Source: JAVJUS01 sp040220455 (GTDB taxonomy: Bacteria; Pseudomonadota; Alphaproteobacteria; DSM-16000; Inquilinaceae). Taken from it: DNA of 64,000 nt. The notes beneath the pieces were generated by a model, which did no database searches, had not been told where the DNA came from, and worked only from the letters and a program-made list of their open reading frames with translations. Numbering within the stretch: the stretch's first letter is position 1; each line of letters begins with the position of its first letter. The DNA lies in assembly GCA_040220455.1 (NCBI GenBank), contig JAVJUS010000005.1:124001-188000 (forward strand), read 5' to 3'. Made by a program: the position numbers and the translations under genes. Shown here piece by piece: positions 1 through 7,795 of this stretch.

Positions 1-1
1 G

Positions 2-463
2 CCGATGTCGGGCGCGACGGGGCCGGGCACGACGGGTGCCGTTGCGCCGGGCGTCGACCCGGCGGCCGCCATGGCGGCCTTCGCCCGGGCGTTCGGCACC
101 GCCGGCCCGACGTCCCCTTCCGGCCCCGCGCCCGCTTCCAGTACGACGCCCCCCGGCGGAGGACCCGCGCATGACGGCGGCCCAGGACCCGCCCCAGGCC
201 CGTCAGGGACCCCGGCCGCTGGCGTTCCATCTGGCGGCGGCACAGACGGCATGGATGACCTCGCTGGGCGTCTTGCCGATATCCAGGCTCGCCTCGCTCG
301 CCTCGAATCCGCCCTGGCCGACCCCGCCGACGGAGGCGGAAACGGCACAGGTGGCAGCGGCGGAAGCGCAAGCGGCGGAAGCGGCAGCGGCCGGGGCGGA
401 TCCCGGCCGGGCCGATCGGGTGGCGGAACTCGCCGCTCTCGCCAGGGCGCTCGGCGCGGCTGA
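2..463 (+). CDS. Possible C-terminal part of an upstream gene, overlapping the PhaC-like gene
   Basis: This frame is open from the window edge to a stop at 463 and overlaps the next gene by 293 bases. Its translation is a Pro/Ala/Gly-rich linker, then a short heptad-like helix near residue 84 (DDLAGRLADIQARLARLESAL), then a Gly/Ser-rich, Arg-ending tail. A coiled-coil end would suit a PHA-granule or synthase-subunit accessory protein next to a PhaC homologue, but I cannot assign a family. The Gly/Ser tail can arise as the shifted reading of the Ala/Glu-rich N-terminus of the PhaC-like protein, so part or all of this frame may be a shadow. A shorter alternative end exists in another frame, at the TGA that overlaps the ATG at 171. 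Confidence 0.22.
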   Translation, partial: PMSGATGPGTTGAVAPGVDPAAAMAAFARAFGTAGPTSPSGPAPASSTTPPGGGPAHDGGPGPAPGPSGTPAAGVPSGGGTDGMDDLAGRLADIQARLARLESALADPADGGGNGTGGSGGSASGGSGSGRGGSRPGRSGGGTRRSRQGARRG

Positions 464-1526
464 TCCGGCGGCCGCCCATGCCGCGCTGGCCGGGGAAATC
501 GCCCGTCGCTTCGACGCCTTCCTGACCGGGCTGGAGCGCTACCGCCACCACCCCTATCGCCGCGCCCTTCCCGATCCGCCCGTGCTCTGGCGGGAAGGCG
601 GGACGCGGCTGCTCGACTTCGGCGGGCTGCCCGGTGCGGCGGCCGACGGCCAGCCGGTCCTCGTCGTCCCGTCCCTGGTCAACCGCGGCTATGTCCTGGA
701 TTTGACCGAGGCGACGAGCCTGATGCGCTGGCTGGCCGCCGGGCCGGCGCCGGGCGGGCGGTTCCGGCCGCTGCTGGTCGACTGGGGCTGGCCCGACGAG
801 GCGGCCCGGCACTTCACGCTGACCGACTATGTCGCAGGCCGGCTGGAGCGTGCCTTCGAGGCGGCGCTGACCACGACCGGCGGCCCGATGCCGGTGTTGG
901 GCTACTGCATGGGCGGGCTCCTCGCCGTGGCGCTGGCCGCGCGGCGACGCGACGTCTCCGCGCTCGCCCTGCTGGCCACGCCCTGGGACTTCCATGCCGA
1001 GGATCCGGGCCGCGCCACCCGCCTCGCCGCCGCCATGGAGCCGTTCCGCCCGGCGATCGCGACCTGGGGCGCGCTGCCGGTCGACGGGGTCCAGATGCTC
1101 TTCGCGATGCTCGACCCGCTGCTGGCGCTCGACAAGTTCGCGCGCTTCGCCCGAATGCCCGAGGACAGCCCCCGGGTCGAGCCCTTCGTCGCGCTGGAGG
1201 ACTGGCTCAACGACGGCGTGCCGCTGGCCGGCCCCGTGGCGATGGAATGCCTGGACGGCTGGTACGGCCGCAACACGCCGGCGGCCGGCGCCTGGGCGGT
1301 GGCCGGCGCGCCGGTGGTGCCGGAGACGCTGTCGCTGCCCTCGCTGCATGTCGTTCCCGATCGCGACCGGATCGTCCCGCCGGCGAGCGCCCGGGGCCTG
1401 GCCGGGCGGATTCCCGGCAGCGAGACTCTGTCGCCCGCGCTGGGCCATATCGGGATGATCGTCGGCGGCCGGGGACGGGCGCAGGTCTGGGAACCGCTGG
1501 CAAGCTGGCTTGCGACCCACGGTTGA
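171..1526 (+). CDS. PhaC-like polyhydroxyalkanoate synthase / alpha-beta hydrolase
   Basis: Predicted 451-residue PHA-synthase-like alpha/beta hydrolase, which would polymerise hydroxyacyl-CoA at the PHA granule. The lipase-like box reads GYCMGG with Cys246 as presumed nucleophile. VPDRDR (Asp397 or Asp399) and GHIG (His426) complete a PhaC-type Cys-Asp-His triad. Start 171 is chosen because a GGCGGAGG stretch lies just upstream and the family's RPL-x-HL motif follows shortly after; an in-frame ATG at 36 would add an implausible Arg/Pro-rich leader. It is shorter than class I PhaC (about 560-600 residues) and longer than class III PhaC (about 355). An Ala/Glu-rich segment near residues 53-75 looks like an insertion. 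phaA follows 123 bp downstream on the same strand, which supports a PHB role, though an esterase of this superfamily is possible. Confidence 0.8.
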   Translation: MTAAQDPPQARQGPRPLAFHLAAAQTAWMTSLGVLPISRLASLASNPPWPTPPTEAETAQVAAAEAQAAEAAAAGADPGRADRVAELAALARALGAADPAAAHAALAGEIARRFDAFLTGLERYRHHPYRRALPDPPVLWREGGTRLLDFGGLPGAAADGQPVLVVPSLVNRGYVLDLTEATSLMRWLAAGPAPGGRFRPLLVDWGWPDEAARHFTLTDYVAGRLERAFEAALTTTGGPMPVLGYCMGGLLAVALAARRRDVSALALLATPWDFHAEDPGRATRLAAAMEPFRPAIATWGALPVDGVQMLFAMLDPLLALDKFARFARMPEDSPRVEPFVALEDWLNDGVPLAGPVAMECLDGWYGRNTPAAGAWAVAGAPVVPETLSLPSLHVVPDRDRIVPPASARGLAGRIPGSETLSPALGHIGMIVGGRGRAQVWEPLASWLATHG

Positions 1527-1649
1527 CGGGGCCACCTGCGGGGGACGTGGAGCGCGCTGCCTTGCACCGAGGCACGGCGCTGCCTATCGTGCGGGCACGC
1601 GCGGACCCCAGAGCCCGCCCCCGGTACCCATCCGCGAAGGAGCACACCC

Positions 1650-2825
1650 ATGTCCGCAGTCGTCATCGCCGGCGCCGCCCGGACGCCCATCGGCACCTTC
1701 AACGGCGCGCTCGCGACCACCCCGGCCCACGAGCTCGGCGTCGTCGCGATCAAGGCCGCGCTGGAGCGCGCCGGCGTCGCGCCGGAGGAGGTTCAGGAGG
1801 TCGTCATGGGCCAGATCCTGACGGCCGGCGCGGGCATGAACCCGGCCCGCCAGGCCGCGCTGGGCGCCGGCCTGCCGGAGGGCAGCACGGCCTTCTGCGT
1901 CAACCAGGTCTGCGGCTCGGGCCTGCGCTCGGTCGCCATCGGCAGCCAGCAGATCGGCAGCGGCGACGCCAAGGTGGTGATCGCCGGCGGGCAGGAGAGC
2001 ATGAGCCTCGCGCCCCACTGCCTGCATCTGCGCGCCGGGCACAAGCTCGGCGACGCCAAGATGGTCGACACCATGATGAAGGACGGCCTGTGGGACGCCT
2101 TCAACGGCTATCCCATGGGCATGACGGCCGAGAACGTCGCCCGCAAGTTCCAGATCACCCGGGAGGAGCAGGACGCCTTCGCCGCCGGCTCGCAGGCCAA
2201 GGCCGGCAAGGCGATGGAGTCCGGCCGCTTCAAGGACGAGATCGCGCCGGTCACGGTCAAGACCCGCAAGGGCGACATCGTCGTGGACACTGACGAGCAT
2301 CCGCGCCCGGACACGACGGCCGACAAGCTCGCCAAGCTGCGCCCGGCCTTCGACAAGGAAGGCTCCGTGACCGCCGGCAACGCCTCGGGCATCAATGACG
2401 GCGCCGCCGCCATGGTGCTGATGGAGGCCGACGAGGCCGAGCGCCGGGGAATCGCCCCGCTCGGCCGCATCCGCGCCTGGGCGACGGCCGGCGTCGACCC
2501 GTCGGTGATGGGCACCGGCCCGATCCCGGCCTCGCGCAAGGCGCTGGAGAAGGCGGGCTGGAAGGCCGACGACGTCGACCTGATCGAGGCCAACGAGGCC
2601 TTCGCCGCCCAGGCGATCGCGGTCAACCGCGATGTCGGCTGGGACCCGGAAAAGGTCAACGTCAACGGCGGGGCCATCGCCATCGGCCACCCGATCGGCG
2701 CCTCGGGCGGCCGTATCCTGGTCACCCTGCTGCACGAGATGATCAAGCGCGACGCCAAGAAGGGCCTCGCCACCCTGTGCATCGGCGGCGGCATGGGCAT
2801 CGCTCTCTGCATCGAGCGCGATTGA
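1650..2825 (+). CDS. phaA: Acetyl-CoA C-acetyltransferase (beta-ketothiolase)
   Basis: Thiolase of 391 residues, the usual length. It condenses two acetyl-CoA to acetoacetyl-CoA, the first step of PHB synthesis, in the cytoplasm. The nucleophile is Cys88 in VNQVCGSGLRS. The C-terminal catalytic motifs are NGGAIAIGHPIGASGG (His) and the second Cys in TLCIGGGMGIA. The start has a good ribosome site (GAAGGAG) about 8 bases upstream. It lies directly downstream of the PhaC-like gene; the reductase phaB is 1.4 kb further on, past the opposite-strand oxyR. A degradative thiolase cannot be excluded from sequence alone, but the neighbours favour biosynthesis. Confidence 0.95.
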   Translation: MSAVVIAGAARTPIGTFNGALATTPAHELGVVAIKAALERAGVAPEEVQEVVMGQILTAGAGMNPARQAALGAGLPEGSTAFCVNQVCGSGLRSVAIGSQQIGSGDAKVVIAGGQESMSLAPHCLHLRAGHKLGDAKMVDTMMKDGLWDAFNGYPMGMTAENVARKFQITREEQDAFAAGSQAKAGKAMESGRFKDEIAPVTVKTRKGDIVVDTDEHPRPDTTADKLAKLRPAFDKEGSVTAGNASGINDGAAAMVLMEADEAERRGIAPLGRIRAWATAGVDPSVMGTGPIPASRKALEKAGWKADDVDLIEANEAFAAQAIAVNRDVGWDPEKVNVNGGAIAIGHPIGASGGRILVTLLHEMIKRDAKKGLATLCIGGGMGIALCIERD

Positions 2826-2963
2826 GGACCAGGGCCCCGTAGGTCGCCCACAGACGCAAGGCCGTGCGCGACGGCACCGGCGTGGCAGCTGTTGCGCACC
2901 GCTTCGCGGTGGGCAACCTACCCACGCGGCGGAAGCGCGAGTCGATTCCGACCGACCGGCTCC

Positions 2964-3914
2964 TCATCCCGAGGCCGGCGCCACGGCAGCCGGCAGGCTC
3001 TCCCGCACCACCTCCGCCAGGGTGACGTAGGCGGTGCGGCGGGGGTCGCCGCGGCGGTGGATCAGGCGAATGCGGCGGCTGGCCCCGGCGCCCGCGATCG
3101 GCCGGGCGACGAGACGCGGGTCCAGACTGCCGGGCCCCTCCAGCGCCAGTGCCGGTACCAGGGTCAGGCCGCGGCCGGCGGCCGCGAGGCGGACCAGCGT
3201 CTCCAGCCCCGCCGCCCGAAGGTCGGCCGCGCCCTCGACCCCGGCGCCGCGACCGTCGCCCGCGCTCCCGCCGGCCCGCGCGCAGGCCGCCAGCGCCTGG
3301 TCGCGCAGGCAGTGCCCGTCGGCAAGCAACAATAGTTCGTCCGGCCGGATCGCGCCCTGGGGCACCGGCGTGTCCGGATCGCCCCGACCGAGCAGATGGT
3401 CGCGCGAAACCATGAGCCGGAAGGGCTCGTCGAACAGCGCGATCTCGACCAGATTGGCAAGCGCCGGCGCCGTCGCCGTCAGGGCGGCGTCGAGCTCTCC
3501 GGCCTCGACCGCGGCCTCCAGTTCCGCCGTCAGCGCCTCGCGCACCGCCGGCGGCATGGCCGGCAGCCGCGCCGCCATGGCGTCGAGCAGGCCCGGCAGC
3601 AGATAGGGCGCCAGCGTCGGAATCGCGCCCAGGCGCACCGGGCCGACCAGCGGATCGGCATGGGCCCGGGCGAGCGCGCGCATCCGGACGGCCGCGGCCG
3701 CCGCGCGCCGGGCCTCGGCGATCAACTGCTCGCCCACCGGCGTGGGGCGCAGCCGGCGACCGTCGCGCTCGAACACCGCCACGCCCAGCTCCCCCTCCAG
3801 CTTGCGGACCTGGCCGCTCAGCGTCGGCTGGGAGACATGGCACGCCGCCGCCGCTCGGCCGAAATGGCCGTGATCGGCGAGCGCGATGAGGTAGTCCAGG
3901 TCGCGGAGATTCAT
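2964..3914 (-). CDS. oxyR: OxyR-type LysR-family hydrogen peroxide sensor
   Basis: LysR-family regulator of 316 residues. An N-terminal winged helix-turn-helix (NLRDLDYLIALADHGHFGRA) is followed by a LysR substrate-binding domain. The diagnostic OxyR redox pair is present: Cys202 in DGHCLRDQ and Cys211 in ALAAC, nine residues apart as in the E. coli Cys199/Cys208 pair. It should therefore sense peroxide by disulfide formation. Start 3914 gives the canonical MNLRD N-terminus; an in-frame ATG at 3971 would add a 19-residue leader. The region upstream of the ATG contains CTATCATAG and an ATAG-N7-CAAT arrangement on the coding strand, resembling OxyR half-sites (ATAG-N7-CTAT), so autoregulation is plausible. 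No catalase gene is adjacent; the gene sits between phaA and phaB. Confidence 0.92.
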   Translation of the reverse strand: MNLRDLDYLIALADHGHFGRAAAACHVSQPTLSGQVRKLEGELGVAVFERDGRRLRPTPVGEQLIAEARRAAAAAVRMRALARAHADPLVGPVRLGAIPTLAPYLLPGLLDAMAARLPAMPPAVREALTAELEAAVEAGELDAALTATAPALANLVEIALFDEPFRLMVSRDHLLGRGDPDTPVPQGAIRPDELLLLADGHCLRDQALAACARAGGSAGDGRGAGVEGAADLRAAGLETLVRLAAAGRGLTLVPALALEGPGSLDPRLVARPIAGAGASRRIRLIHRRGDPRRTAYVTLAEVVRESLPAAVAPASG

Positions 3915-4221
3915 CGGAGGTCTCGTATCATTGTCAAGCTCTATCATAGCGGCGATTTCAATCGGCATCACCTCAATCCGTGATCCGTATGGCCGCCGAT
4001 GTCCGCCCCCGCCCGTATCGAGGCCGCCGCCCCCGCCCGGCGGCCCCGATTTTTTTGCGCCATGGCGGCTGACACCCTTCCGGCGTCGTGTTTTGATCGA
4101 GCGAGTCGGGTGGGTCGTTCAATTCGGCGTTGGTGGACCACAACCGCCGATCGCGACGTGCCCGGCTCCCCCAAGGCGGCCCCGTGCCGCCTAGAAAGCG
4201 AAGCCAGGGAGGATGTGAGGG
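3915..4221. promoter_or_regulatory. oxyR-phaB divergent intergenic region
   Basis: This 307-base non-coding stretch separates divergent oxyR and phaB. The oxyR-proximal part is clearly more AT-rich than its surroundings. On the oxyR strand it carries TATGAT, a possible -10, about 35 bases before the start codon, and the OxyR-like half-sites described under oxyR. The middle holds a plus-strand hairpin with a T tract (listed separately). A ribosome site GGGAGGATG lies close to the phaB start. Promoter assignments are by eye only. Confidence 0.5.
4022..4056 (+). terminator. Intrinsic-terminator-like hairpin upstream of phaB
   Basis: A perfect 7-bp stem GGCCGCC (4022-4028) pairs with GGCGGCC (4039-4045) across a 10-base loop. 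It is followed by CCCGA and seven T residues at 4050-4056. This is a standard Rho-independent terminator shape reading on the plus strand, 165 bases before phaB. No plus-strand gene ends immediately before it, so it would terminate either a short divergent transcript from the oxyR promoter region or a phaB leader. Long T runs are rare in this GC-rich window, which makes chance less likely. Confidence 0.5.
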
Positions 4222-4944
4222 ATGAGCCGTGTGGCAGTCGTGACGGGCGGGACCCGCGGGATCGGCGAGGCGATCTGCGTGGCCCTGCATGAGGCCGGCT
4301 ACAAGGTGGCCGCGAACTACGGCGGCAACGACGAGGCCGCCAAGGCGTTCACCGAGCGCACGGGCATCAAGGCCTACAAGTGGGACGTCAGCGACTTCGA
4401 CGCCTGCATGGCCGGCATCGCCCAGGTCGAGAAGGACCTCGGCCCGGTCGACATCGTGGTGAACAACGCCGGAATCACCCGGGACGGCACGCTGCACCGC
4501 ATGGATCACGAGATGTGGCAGGCGGTGATCGACACCAATCTCGGCTCCTGCTTCAACATGTGCCGGGCGACGATCGAGGGCATGCGCTCGCGCGGCTTCG
4601 GCCGGGTCGTCAATATCGGCTCGATCAACGGCCAGGCGGGCCAGTACGGCCAGGTCAACTACGCCGCCGCCAAGTCGGGCATCCACGGCTTCACCAAGGC
4701 GCTGGCCCAGGAAGGCGCCGGCAAGGGCATCACCGTCAACGCCATCGCACCCGGCTATGTCGACACCGACATGGTGCGCGCCGTGCCGGCCAACGTGCTG
4801 GAGAAGATCATCGCGCGCATCCCGGTCGGCCGGCTCGGCAAGGCGGAGGACATCGCCCGCGGCGTGCTGTTCCTGGTCGCCGACGACGCGAGCTTCATCA
4901 CCGGCTCCACCCTGTCGATCAACGGCGGCCAGCACATGTACTGA
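4222..4944 (+). CDS. phaB: Acetoacetyl-CoA reductase (PHB synthesis)
   Basis: Short-chain dehydrogenase of 240 residues with the PhaB layout. It has the nucleotide motif VVTGGTRGIGEA, NNAGITRDGTLHRM, the catalytic Ser region NIGSINGQAGQYGQ, and the catalytic Tyr/Lys in YAAAKSG. The C-terminus ITGSTLSINGGQHMY is typical of PhaB. It reduces acetoacetyl-CoA to (R)-3-hydroxybutyryl-CoA with NADPH, supplying monomer for PHB synthase. The gene has a ribosome site (GGGAGGATG) just upstream. A FabG-like role is less likely because the sequence matches PhaB signatures and phaA and a PhaC-like gene are nearby. Confidence 0.95.
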   Translation: MSRVAVVTGGTRGIGEAICVALHEAGYKVAANYGGNDEAAKAFTERTGIKAYKWDVSDFDACMAGIAQVEKDLGPVDIVVNNAGITRDGTLHRMDHEMWQAVIDTNLGSCFNMCRATIEGMRSRGFGRVVNIGSINGQAGQYGQVNYAAAKSGIHGFTKALAQEGAGKGITVNAIAPGYVDTDMVRAVPANVLEKIIARIPVGRLGKAEDIARGVLFLVADDASFITGSTLSINGGQHMY

Positions 4945-4996
4945 GGCCGCTGCCCCGCCGCTTCCGTCCGTTCCCCGCGACCGATCGAGAGGACCG

Positions 4997-5437
4997 ATGA
5001 TCGAGTATGCCGATGCGCCGCCGCGGGTGCGGGCGGTCTACGACGACATCATGGCCACGCGGGGAACGGACTGGATCAACAATTTCTGGAAGGCGCTGGC
5101 CCACGACCCGCCGACGCTCGAGCGCATCTGGGGCCAGATCAAGGAGGTCATGGCGCCCGGCGCGCTCGACCCGCTGGTCAAGGAGATGCTCTACGTCGCC
5201 GTCAGCGCCACCAATGGCTGCGGCTACTGCATCGCCTCGCACACCGCCGGCGCGCGCAAGGCCGGCATGACCGACGCCCAGTACGCCGAGCTGATGGCGG
5301 TGGTCGGCCTCGCCAACCAGACAAACGCGCTCGCCCAGGGCCTCCAGGTGCCGATCGACGCGCGCTTCGCCGCGCGCCCGTCCGGCCCGCCGCCCGAGGA
5401 GTCACCGCCGCCCGACGGCGAGGACGACGGCGGATGA
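4997..5437 (+). CDS. Carboxymuconolactone-decarboxylase / AhpD-like family protein
   Basis: Protein of 146 residues. The all-helical CMD fold is indicated by a CxxC pair in TNGCGYCIASHTAGARKAG, the AhpD-like redox motif with the trailing His. Such proteins act as peroxidase-related thiol enzymes or as uncharacterised CMD proteins; the substrate is unknown here. The C-terminal 25 residues are a Pro/Asp/Glu-rich tail (PPPEESPPPDGEDDGG) not needed for the fold. Start 4997 is preceded by GAGAGGACCG. It follows phaB by 52 bp and is probably co-transcribed. Together with oxyR it suggests a thiol or peroxide link in this neighbourhood, which is inference. Confidence 0.82.
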   Translation: MIEYADAPPRVRAVYDDIMATRGTDWINNFWKALAHDPPTLERIWGQIKEVMAPGALDPLVKEMLYVAVSATNGCGYCIASHTAGARKAGMTDAQYAELMAVVGLANQTNALAQGLQVPIDARFAARPSGPPPEESPPPDGEDDGG

Positions 5438-5507
5438 TTCCGCTCGCCAGGGGGTGGCCCGGCGGGGGGCCGGGCTGCGGCGGGCCGGGCGGCGGGGGGC
5501 CAGGGGC

Positions 5508-5939
5508 ATGAGCACGCATTACCCCGACCGGCCGCGCGTCGGCGTCGGCGTGGTCGTGCGCCACGAGGGCCGGCTGCTGCTGATCAAGCGGGGCAAGCCG
5601 CCGGGCGTCGGCCAGTGGAGCCTGCCGGGCGGCTCGCTCGAGCTGGGCGAGACCCTGTTCGCCTGCGCCGAGCGCGAGGCGATGGAGGAAACCGGCATCA
5701 CCGTGCGCGCCACCGGCGTGCTGACGGCCGTCGACAACATCGTGCGCGACGCGGACGGCCGGGTCGCCTTCCACTACACCATCGTCGACGTGCTGGCCGA
5801 CTGGGTGGCGGGCGAGCCCGTCGCCGCCGACGACGCCCTCGACGCCCGCTGGGCGACGCCGGCCGAGGCCCTGGAGCTGGTCGAATGGCCGATGCTGCGC
5901 CGGGTCATCCGGATGGTGGCCGAAGAGGGCGCGGCCTGA
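5508..5939 (+). CDS. NUDIX hydrolase
   Basis: NUDIX-fold protein of 143 residues, starting at ATG 5508 (STHYPDRPRVGVG follows). The Nudix box is complete: GGSLELGE, then RE and EETG with spacing G-x5-E-x7-RE-x2-EE-x-G. The SLPGGSLELGE context and length resemble ADP-ribose pyrophosphatase or MutT-like housecleaning enzymes that hydrolyse nucleoside diphosphates linked to another group. The substrate cannot be told from sequence. An upstream in-frame ATG at 5454 would add an Arg/Gly-rich leader encoded by the G-rich spacer and is rejected. Confidence 0.88.
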   Translation: MSTHYPDRPRVGVGVVVRHEGRLLLIKRGKPPGVGQWSLPGGSLELGETLFACAEREAMEETGITVRATGVLTAVDNIVRDADGRVAFHYTIVDVLADWVAGEPVAADDALDARWATPAEALELVEWPMLRRVIRMVAEEGAA

Positions 5940-5982
5940 CGCGGCCCCGCCCCCGCTCCTTCGCCCGACCGGCGCTGGCGCG

Positions 5983-6483
5983 TCAGCGCTTGAACAGCCC
6001 CACGATCGACGCCTTGGCCAGCGTGTTGAAGTGGAGCTGGAAGCTGATTACCGCCGGCATGGTCGACGCGTCGACCGGCAGCGAGCCGCCGACCGCGTAG
6101 ACGGTGAAGAAGTAGCGGTGCGGGTGGTCGCCCTCCGGCGGGCAGGGGCCGGCATAGCCCGGCTTCCCCGTGTCGACGATCGTCTGCAGCGCGCCCACCG
6201 GCATCGAGGACGGCGCCGTGCTGCCCGCCCCGCGCGGCAGGGCGCGCGCGTCGCCCGGGATGTTGACCACGATCCAGTGCCAGAAGCCGCTGAGCGTCGG
6301 CGCGTCGGGGTCGTGGCACGTGACGGCGAAGGTCTCCGTGCCGGCCGGCGGATCGGTCCAGGACAGGCCCGGCGAGACGTTGCCGCCCGCGCAGCCCATG
6401 CCGAAATCCGCGCTCATCCCGTATTCCTTGCCGAGGTAGTCGCCGTCGGCGAAATCCGGGCTCGTCAGCTGGAACGACGCCAC
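5983..6483 (-). CDS. YbhB/YbcL (PEBP, Raf-kinase-inhibitor-like) family protein
   Basis: Phosphatidylethanolamine-binding-protein fold, 166 residues. Family motifs are present: SFQLTSPDF at the N-terminus, CHDPDAPTLSGFWHWIVVNI (the DPDxP and GxxHW ligand-pocket signature), and GYAGPCPPEGDHPHRYFFTVYA. The start is taken as GTG at 6483 because GGGAGG lies 7 bases upstream and this gives the standard family N-terminus; an ATG at 6606 would add about 40 non-homologous residues. Bacterial members are small ligand-binding proteins of mostly unknown role. It is convergent with the NUDIX gene, 43 bp apart. Confidence 0.88.
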   Translation of the reverse strand: MASFQLTSPDFADGDYLGKEYGMSADFGMGCAGGNVSPGLSWTDPPAGTETFAVTCHDPDAPTLSGFWHWIVVNIPGDARALPRGAGSTAPSSMPVGALQTIVDTGKPGYAGPCPPEGDHPHRYFFTVYAVGGSLPVDASTMPAVISFQLHFNTLAKASIVGLFKR

Positions 6484-6714
6484 GTCCGTGCCTCCCGTCA
6501 GCGCTAGGGCGCCGAGACACAGGGGACCCCTTGTCCCGGCATCGACGCCGGACCCTATCAAGCCCGCCCGCCGCGCGCCAGGGACCGCGCCGGGGGCGAC
6601 CTTCATCGCCGCCGCGCCCTCCGGGCGGCCCCTGTCAGGGCTCGCCAGGCTTGACTCCGCGGGCCCTTAGGCTTTCCCTATATTTCATTCGAAAGCCCTT
6701 TGAACGAACGAAAA
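6484..6714. promoter_or_regulatory. Upstream region of the LacI-type regulator with an imperfect inverted repeat
   Basis: This 231-base divergent region lies between the PEBP gene and the LacI gene. Just before the LacI start an AT-rich stretch contains TTCGAAAG (6688-6695) facing CTTTGAA (6698-6704), an inverted repeat with one bulged base. LacI-family operators are near-palindromes of this size and usually lie at this position, so autoregulation is plausible. The rest is GC-rich with no recognisable element. Confidence 0.35.
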
Positions 6715-7746
6715 ATGAATCTCAGGGAGCTGTCACGCCATCTGGGGCTGTCGCAGACGACGGTCTCGCGGGCGCTCGGCGGGTATCCGGAGGTCAATCA
6801 CCGGACCCGGGAGCGGGTGGTCGAGGCCGCCCGCGCGCTGGGCTACAGCCCGAACCGCAGCGCCCGGCGCCTGGCCTCGGGCAAGGCCGGCGCGATCGGC
6901 ATGGTGCTGCCGCTGCCCGCCGGGCATTTCGCCGACCCGTTCTTCCTGGAGCTCATGATCGGCATCGGCGAGCGGCTGGAGTCCGAGGATCTGGACCTTG
7001 TCGTCACCGCCGCGGCGGCCGGCGAGGCGGAGATCGCGGCCTATCGCCGGCTGGTCGGCGAGCGCCGGGTCGACGCCCTGATCGTCGCGCGCACGCGCAG
7101 CGCCGACCCGCGTCTCACCATGCTGCGCGAGGCCGGTGCGGCCTTCGTCGCGCTCGGCCGCAGCGACCCGCCGCTCGACTACGCCTATCTCGACGTCGAC
7201 GCCGAGAACGCCTTCGCCGAGGCCTGCGCGGCCCTGGTCGGGCTGGGCCATCGGCGCATCGCGCTGATCAACGCCCCGGCCGAGCTCCACCTCGCCCGGC
7301 TGCGCCGGCGCGGCTACGCCGACGCGCTGGCGGCCGCGGGGATCGCCGCCGATCCCGCCCTGGTCGTCGAAGCCGACATGACCGAGGCCGACGGCGCGCG
7401 GGCGGCCGAGGCCCTGCGCCGTCTGGCCGACCCGCCGACCGCCGTGCTGACGGCCAACGACCCGATGGCGATCGGCGCGCTCCGGGCGTTCAAGGGCGCC
7501 GGGCTCCGCGTGCCGGACGACGTCTCGGTGATCGGCTACGACGACCTGCCGGTGGCGCCGCTGACCGAGCCGCCGCTGACCACGCTGCGCCAGCCGGTGC
7601 GCGAGGCGGGCTCCCGCCTCGCCGAGATGGTGCTGGCCCGCCTCGCCGGGGAGGCCGCCGAGGCGTTGCAGGAGATCTGGCCCGCGCGGCTGGTGCCGCG
7701 CGGCTCCCACGGACCGGCGCCCGCGCGCGCCGCCGCGCCCGGGTAG
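6715..7746 (+). CDS. LacI-family transcriptional regulator of the sugar uptake operon
   Basis: LacI/GalR regulator of 343 residues. The N-terminal LacI helix-turn-helix is clear (NLRELSRHLGLSQTTVSRAL with hinge GYSPNRSARRLASGKAGAIG). A periplasmic-binding-like sensor domain follows, with VIGYDDLPVAPLTEPPLTTLRQP near the C-terminus as in sugar-responsive members. Start at ATG 6715; a TTG at 6700 in frame would add five residues. It lies 49 bp upstream of a sugar-binding-protein gene in the same direction, so it probably controls the operon at 7796-13252 in response to the imported sugar. Its arrangement resembles AglR in rhizobial alpha-glucoside loci. Confidence 0.92.
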   Translation: MNLRELSRHLGLSQTTVSRALGGYPEVNHRTRERVVEAARALGYSPNRSARRLASGKAGAIGMVLPLPAGHFADPFFLELMIGIGERLESEDLDLVVTAAAAGEAEIAAYRRLVGERRVDALIVARTRSADPRLTMLREAGAAFVALGRSDPPLDYAYLDVDAENAFAEACAALVGLGHRRIALINAPAELHLARLRRRGYADALAAAGIAADPALVVEADMTEADGARAAEALRRLADPPTAVLTANDPMAIGALRAFKGAGLRVPDDVSVIGYDDLPVAPLTEPPLTTLRQPVREAGSRLAEMVLARLAGEAAEALQEIWPARLVPRGSHGPAPARAAAPG

Positions 7747-7795
7747 CGCCCGGGCAACGAGCAAGACCAATCGACAAGCCAAGGGAGGACCCGCG

